From Alistipes sp. CAG:268 (GTDB taxonomy: Bacteria; Bacteroidota; Bacteroidia; Bacteroidales; Rikenellaceae), in contig FR892009.1 of NCBI GenBank assembly GCA_000434235.1, forward strand, positions 1 through 11,591: DNA of 11,591 bases, in the 5' to 3' direction. Under the pieces are notes generated by a model that searched no databases, had not been told where the DNA came from, and worked only from the letters and a program-made list of their open reading frames with translations. Both the position numbers and the translations under genes were made by a program. This document shows positions 7,992-11,591 of this stretch, piece by piece. Position 1 is the stretch's first letter, and every line of letters begins with the position of its first letter.

Positions 7992-8018
7992 TTTTTCGAT
8001 GGGTTATTTTTCGATGGG
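7992..8018. repeat. Short tandem direct repeat (15-base period) spanning the GH92-B stop codon
   Basis: TTTTTCGATGGG occurs at 7992-8003 and again at 8007-8018, separated by TTA. On the coding (minus) strand this reads CCCATCGAAAAATAA followed by CCCATCGAAAAACAT. The last codons of GH92-B (Pro-Ile-Glu-Lys-stop) are therefore repeated immediately after the stop, and the second copy fills most of the 21-base spacer in front of the GH51-B ATG. It looks like a small slippage duplication. The A-rich second copy now forms the translation leader of GH51-B. Confidence 0.8.
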
Positions 8019-10271
8019 ACGGTGTTGCGGGTCCGATCCGAAGTCCGAGGGCATCGGTCCCATTTTCAACCGCAGCGTGCCGCCGCGCAGCAGGTCGGCA
8101 TGACGGATGTACGAGTATGGATAGGGGCGTCCGTCGAGTTCGGCCGACTGGATGTAGATGTTCTCCTCCGAATTGTTCTCGGCGATGACCGTGAAGCGTT
8201 TGCCTCCGTGCGTGCGCAGGGTGACCCGGTCGAATGCGGGGCTTCCCAGTACGTAGATTCCCAGTGCCGGGTTCACCGGATAGAATCCCATGGCCGAGAG
8301 CACGTACCACGACGACATCTGCCCGCAGTCCTCGTTGCCGGCCAGCCCGTCCGGCCGGTCCGTGTACATCTCGCCGAGGATGCGGCGGACCAGCCGCGCG
8401 GTTTTCCATTGCTGGCCGACATACGGGTATAGATAGACGGTGTGGTGGCCCGGTTCGTTGCCGTGGGCATACTGCCCGATCAGCCCCGAGATGTCGCCCG
8501 ACGCCTGCTCGCCCATGTCCCCTTCGATCGTAAAGAGCGAGTCGAGTTTGGCGGCGAAGGCCTCCTCGCTTCCGAAGAGCGACACCAGCCCCTGCACGTC
8601 GTGCGGCACGAGCCAGGTGTACTGCCATCCGGTACCTTCGCAGTAGTCGTCGTTGCGGTGGGTCGAGCGGAAGGGATCGAACGGTTCGCGGAACGATCCG
8701 TCGGCATTGCGGCCGCGGAAGAACCGTGTTTTCGGGTCCCAGTAGTTTCTGTAGAACCGGGCCCTCCTCCCGAACTCCCGCGCGAGCTCCCCGTCGCCCG
8801 CCTTGCGGGCCGCCAGGGCGATGCATCCGTCGGCGAGGGCGTATTCGAGCCCCTTGGCCACCGATTCGCCCTCCTTGTCCGCCGGGATGTAATCCTGCCG
8901 GCGGAGCCAGCCCAGCCCCTTGTAGTCGCTCGTCATCGACTCCTTCATGGCCCGGAGCGCCCGCCGGCTGTCGATTCCGGGAATCCCCTTCATCAGGGCG
9001 TCGGCAATGACGGGCACGGACTGTATTCCGATCATCTCCCGGGTGTCCGATCCGTAGAGATGCCACACGGGCAGCATCCCCTGCTCGTCGTGGATGTCTA
9101 GCATCGTCAGTACCATGTCGGGGACGCGCTCGGCCTGCAGCAGGGTGTAGAGCGGGTGTGCGGCCCGATAGGTGTCCCACAGCGAAAAAACGGTGTAGGT
9201 TTCGTGCCCCGGGTCCTCATGCACCATCCCGTCGGCACCCCGGTAGCGGCCGTCGCAGTCGTTGAAGAGAGCGGGTTGCAGGAATGCGTGATAGAGTCCC
9301 GTGTAGAAGATTCTCCGCGTCCGGTCGTCGGCGCCTTCGACAGTGACCTTGTCCAATTCGCGCTCCCACTTTCGGGCTGTGCGGCGGACGGTCTCTTCGA
9401 AATCCCATCCCGGGAGTTCGCTCTCGATGTTCCGGTCGGCCCCCGACATGCTGACCGGGGAGATTCCGACTTTTACCGATACGGACCGCGTGTCGTCGGG
9501 AAGACGCACGATCCCCTTGATATTGACTCCCCGTTCGACGCTGCTTCCTTCCACCGGACGGTCGTCCCTGTAGATATCCAGTTTCACCGGGATGGAGAAG
9601 CGGGCGGAGAAGTAGATGCGTTGTCGTTTGGACCATCCGGTCGAATAGCGGTAGCCCCGGATCGTGCGGTCGTCCTCCTGTTCCAGAAAGGTCTCCGTGG
9701 CCCGGTCGTCGCCGTTGCCGTCGAACAGGTTGATGACGATCTGCCGGCTTCCCGGCGTTTCGGGAAATCCGTAGCGGTGGAATCCGACCCGCTCGGTGGC
9801 TGTCAGTTCCGCTTCGATGCCGTAGTCGTCCAGATGGAGCCGGTAGTATGCCGGGGTCGCCGTCTCGCGCTGGTGCGAATAGCGGGAGGCGTAGCCGCTG
9901 TCCGGATCCTCCTGCGACCCGGGGCATACCTGCGGCGTTCCGGTCGTGGGCATGAAGATCAGGTCGCCCGTGTCGCTGCAGCCCGTGCCGTTGAGGTGCA
10001 GGTGCGCGAATCCGATGCAGATCGAGTCGGAGGCGTGGTATCCCGAACACCAGTCCCATCCCTTGTTGAAGTTTCCGGGGCCGAGCTGCACGGCTCCGAA
10101 CGGGGCGGCCACGCCCATGAAGGTGTGGCCGTGCCCGGCCGTACCGATTCGGGTATCGACCCATTGCAGTATGCCTTTGCGGCTGATTTGTGCCGGTTTC
10201 GGGTCATTCTCCGCCGTTGCCTGGACGGCTGTCAGCAGCAGCGGCAGGAGGACGGTTGCGGTTTTGAACAT
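8004..10271 (-). CDS. GH92 exo-alpha-mannosidase-family enzyme (copy B)
   Basis: 755 residues, full length for GH92. Residues 1-20 (MFKTATVLLPLLLTAVQATA|EN) are a Sec signal, giving a soluble periplasmic enzyme. Conserved blocks in order: WVDTRIGTAGHGHTFMG (37-53), GWDWCSGYH (71-79), HLHLNGTGCSDTGD (90-103), FSLWDTYRAAHPLY (362-375), CEGTGWQYTWLVPHD with likely general acid Glu545, HGNEPGHH (603-610), and GNEDCGQMSSW with likely base Asp648. The C-terminal strand region ends FGSDPQHRP, as in copy A (FGSDPSHRP). Over the 68 residues from IGQY-flanking Ile594 to Met661, 47 match copy A by eye, while the N-terminal halves differ much more. The ATG lies 6 bases after the stop of the GxGYxYP gene, so the two genes are almost certainly cotranscribed and translation may be coupled; no Shine-Dalgarno is seen. 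It probably releases terminal alpha-mannose. HGNE rather than a His-Glu pair argues, weakly, against classic alpha-1,2 specificity. Confidence 0.95.
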   Translation of the reverse strand: MFKTATVLLPLLLTAVQATAENDPKPAQISRKGILQWVDTRIGTAGHGHTFMGVAAPFGAVQLGPGNFNKGWDWCSGYHASDSICIGFAHLHLNGTGCSDTGDLIFMPTTGTPQVCPGSQEDPDSGYASRYSHQRETATPAYYRLHLDDYGIEAELTATERVGFHRYGFPETPGSRQIVINLFDGNGDDRATETFLEQEDDRTIRGYRYSTGWSKRQRIYFSARFSIPVKLDIYRDDRPVEGSSVERGVNIKGIVRLPDDTRSVSVKVGISPVSMSGADRNIESELPGWDFEETVRRTARKWERELDKVTVEGADDRTRRIFYTGLYHAFLQPALFNDCDGRYRGADGMVHEDPGHETYTVFSLWDTYRAAHPLYTLLQAERVPDMVLTMLDIHDEQGMLPVWHLYGSDTREMIGIQSVPVIADALMKGIPGIDSRRALRAMKESMTSDYKGLGWLRRQDYIPADKEGESVAKGLEYALADGCIALAARKAGDGELAREFGRRARFYRNYWDPKTRFFRGRNADGSFREPFDPFRSTHRNDDYCEGTGWQYTWLVPHDVQGLVSLFGSEEAFAAKLDSLFTIEGDMGEQASGDISGLIGQYAHGNEPGHHTVYLYPYVGQQWKTARLVRRILGEMYTDRPDGLAGNEDCGQMSSWYVLSAMGFYPVNPALGIYVLGSPAFDRVTLRTHGGKRFTVIAENNSEENIYIQSAELDGRPYPYSYIRHADLLRGGTLRLKMGPMPSDFGSDPQHRPIEK

Positions 10272-10277
10272 ATGCGG

Positions 10278-11591
10278 TCAGTTTTTGGTCTCCCGGTTTT
10301 TCCAGGGAATGTGTTCGGGATGCTGCTTGTAGTATGCGCGGGCCGTGGCGACGTTGTCCTTGGGCAGCAGGAAGACAAAGCGTCCCGGGAAATCCCGTTC
10401 CAGCCGTTCCGCCTCGCGTTTGAGCCGGGCGATGCCGTGGTAGCCGTATGTGGCGGCGGTGGGGTAGACGTTCAGGAAATGGGGGCGTGACGGGTCCAGC
10501 TTCGCCTGCCGGGCGGCGAGGTTGTTGTACAGGTCGCCCTCGGCGACCAGATGGTCCCCCTGGTTCATGATGACCACCCCTTCGTGGCAGTCGAGCACCA
10601 CGTCGTCGTCCCCGTTGAAGATACCCTCGAGACCGGCTGTCTCGACATAGCGGTAGAAACGGTCGGTGCCGTAGGAGCAGTGCCAGAAACATCCGGTGCG
10701 GAAGCCGGCCGATTCCAGCCACGCCCGGTTCTTTTCCAGCCACTGTCCGTATCCCTGCTCGCTGTAGTCGCGTCCGTAGATGAACTGGTAGCCCGACGGC
10801 CCGGCCAGCAGCTCGTCGTTGTCGCTCATGTGTCTGTAGTACCACTCCATCAGGAACGGGTTCAGCTCCTGCAGCCCGGCGCAGAGCGTCGTGCCTACGG
10901 GAAACTCTCCGCGGTCCCTGTCATCGGTCCAGATGGCGTACAGGGCGTTCTGGTCGAACTGCACGTTGTCGCCGTCGCTGAAGACGACGCTCACGTAGAT
11001 TTTGCCCTTCTCGGCCCTGACGGCGCGGCCGGGGCGCTGTCTGAACGACTTGTTCGGGTAGCTGCACCAGAACGATGCGTTGGCATAGTAGTCGCTCACC
11101 ACATAGCCGATGTGGTACCGGTTGGTGACGTAGAGCAGGTCGTCGCCGCTTTTGGCATAACCCATGACGATCGCACCCGGTTCGAAACGGCCGTTCCGGC
11201 AGATCTCCTCGATTATGCCCCGCTCTTGCGGGTCGGCATCATCGAGCCAGAACGCGAAACCGCGCGAGGCCACGGCATAGTCGTAGAGCGTCCACGGATT
11301 CCCCTGCCAGTCGCTGCGCAGACCCAGCGAAAAGAGGATGTTCGGATGGCATTGGGGCTGGAGCGTCTGCCGGGCCCATGCATAAGCCTCCTGCTTGGAG
11401 GCCCAGCGGCCGTAGAGCCGCTCCACATGCCCCTTCCACGGGGTTTCGGAAGTCAGCCGGGCATAGAGTTCCTCGGTGAGGGGCAGGCCCTTGTGCTGTG
11501 CGGCCAGCATGACGGCCATGTTCCACGACCAATCCTCCTCGGGACTCCAGATGTAGATGTTCCGCACCCGTCCGGCATAGGCCCGGAAGAG
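10278..11591 (-). CDS. GxGYxYP-family putative glycoside hydrolase (N-terminus lies beyond the right edge)
   Basis: 437 residues are visible. The frame is open from base 11591, and eight sense codons precede the GTG at 11567 (LFRAYAGR then VRNIYIW), so that GTG is an internal codon and not the start. Residue numbers here count from that Val. The family signature YVSVVFSDGDNVQF (191-204) is clear, as is SDYYANASFW (158-167). The name-giving motif region reads LLAGPSGYQFIYG (253-265); where relatives have GPSGxGYxYP, the second Gly, first Tyr and Pro are replaced by Gln, Phe and Gly. The last residues (HPEHIPWKNRETKN) show no C-terminal targeting sequence. The family is common in Bacteroidota carbohydrate loci and is called a putative glycoside hydrolase by fold and context; I know of no established activity. 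It is the first visible gene of the run, 6 bases before GH92-B, so it probably acts on the same glycan. Any export signal would lie outside the window. Confidence 0.82.
   Translation of the reverse strand, partial: LFRAYAGRVRNIYIWSPEEDWSWNMAVMLAAQHKGLPLTEELYARLTSETPWKGHVERLYGRWASKQEAYAWARQTLQPQCHPNILFSLGLRSDWQGNPWTLYDYAVASRGFAFWLDDADPQERGIIEEICRNGRFEPGAIVMGYAKSGDDLLYVTNRYHIGYVVSDYYANASFWCSYPNKSFRQRPGRAVRAEKGKIYVSVVFSDGDNVQFDQNALYAIWTDDRDRGEFPVGTTLCAGLQELNPFLMEWYYRHMSDNDELLAGPSGYQFIYGRDYSEQGYGQWLEKNRAWLESAGFRTGCFWHCSYGTDRFYRYVETAGLEGIFNGDDDVVLDCHEGVVIMNQGDHLVAEGDLYNNLAARQAKLDPSRPHFLNVYPTAATYGYHGIARLKREAERLERDFPGRFVFLLPKDNVATARAYYKQHPEHIPWKNRETKN

Larger units (their letters stand above)
1..11591 (-). 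other. Putative glycan-degradation operon (PUL segment)
   Basis: All six genes share one strand, with gaps of 6, 21, 166, 24 and 14 bases. Every gene whose N-terminus is visible encodes an exported protein, and all belong to families of carbohydrate-active or putative carbohydrate-active enzymes. The 166-base gap at 5300-5465 is the one place where the transcript could be processed or restarted, though I see neither a promoter nor a U-tract terminator there. Both ends are cut by the window, so the transporter (SusC/SusD) and regulator expected for a PUL would have to lie outside. Confidence 0.75.

Noticed and set aside
9156..10490. Plus-strand open frame of 444 codons overlapping GH92-B and the GxGYxYP gene
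   Set aside because: It crosses two convincing minus-strand genes, and its translation is low-complexity and unlike any family I know.
11565..11567. GTG as the true start of the GxGYxYP gene
   Set aside because: The frame stays open to the window edge, and the protein lacks the export signal and N-terminal domain expected, so the start is upstream.

Overview
The window is a one-strand run of carbohydrate-active enzyme genes, all on the minus strand, so transcription runs from high to low coordinates. The features suggest a Bacteroidota accessory locus for glycan breakdown (a polysaccharide utilisation locus, PUL). The enzymes carry Sec or lipoprotein export signals, Shine-Dalgarno sites are absent and A-rich leaders stand in front of the starts, genes are tightly packed, and GH92, GH51, GH43 and GxGYxYP families occur together. 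Base composition looks high for the phylum (about 60% G+C by eye), which fits an Alistipes/Rikenellaceae-type gut organism better than Bacteroides. That placement is inference.

In order of transcription: (1) a GxGYxYP-family protein, open at the right edge (10278-11591); (2) a GH92 exo-alpha-mannosidase-family enzyme, copy B (8004-10271); (3) a GH51 alpha-L-arabinofuranosidase-family enzyme, copy B, a predicted lipoprotein (5466-7982); (4) a second GH92, copy A (3056-5299); (5) a second GH51, copy A (494-3031); (6) a GH43 lipoprotein, cut by the left edge (1-479). Gaps are 6, 21, 166, 24 and 14 bases. The only sizeable gap (5300-5465) lies between the two GH92-GH51 units and holds several GC-rich inverted repeats.

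The striking feature is the repeated GH92-GH51 unit: two mannosidase-family and two arabinofuranosidase-family enzymes alternate, and the copies have diverged considerably. Export signals suggest division of labour. GH51-B (with an acidic stretch after the lipobox Cys) may sit on the cell surface. GH43 is membrane-anchored. The two GH92s and GH51-A look soluble and periplasmic. Together they would strip terminal alpha-mannosyl and furanosyl (arabinofuranosyl or related) residues from one glycan carrying both sugars. The target cannot be read from sequence. Arabinomannan-like glycans, furanose-decorated fungal mannans or decorated glycoprotein glycans are candidates only. No SusC/SusD pair, sulfatase, sensor, sigma factor, mobile element, RNA gene or CRISPR array is visible in the window.
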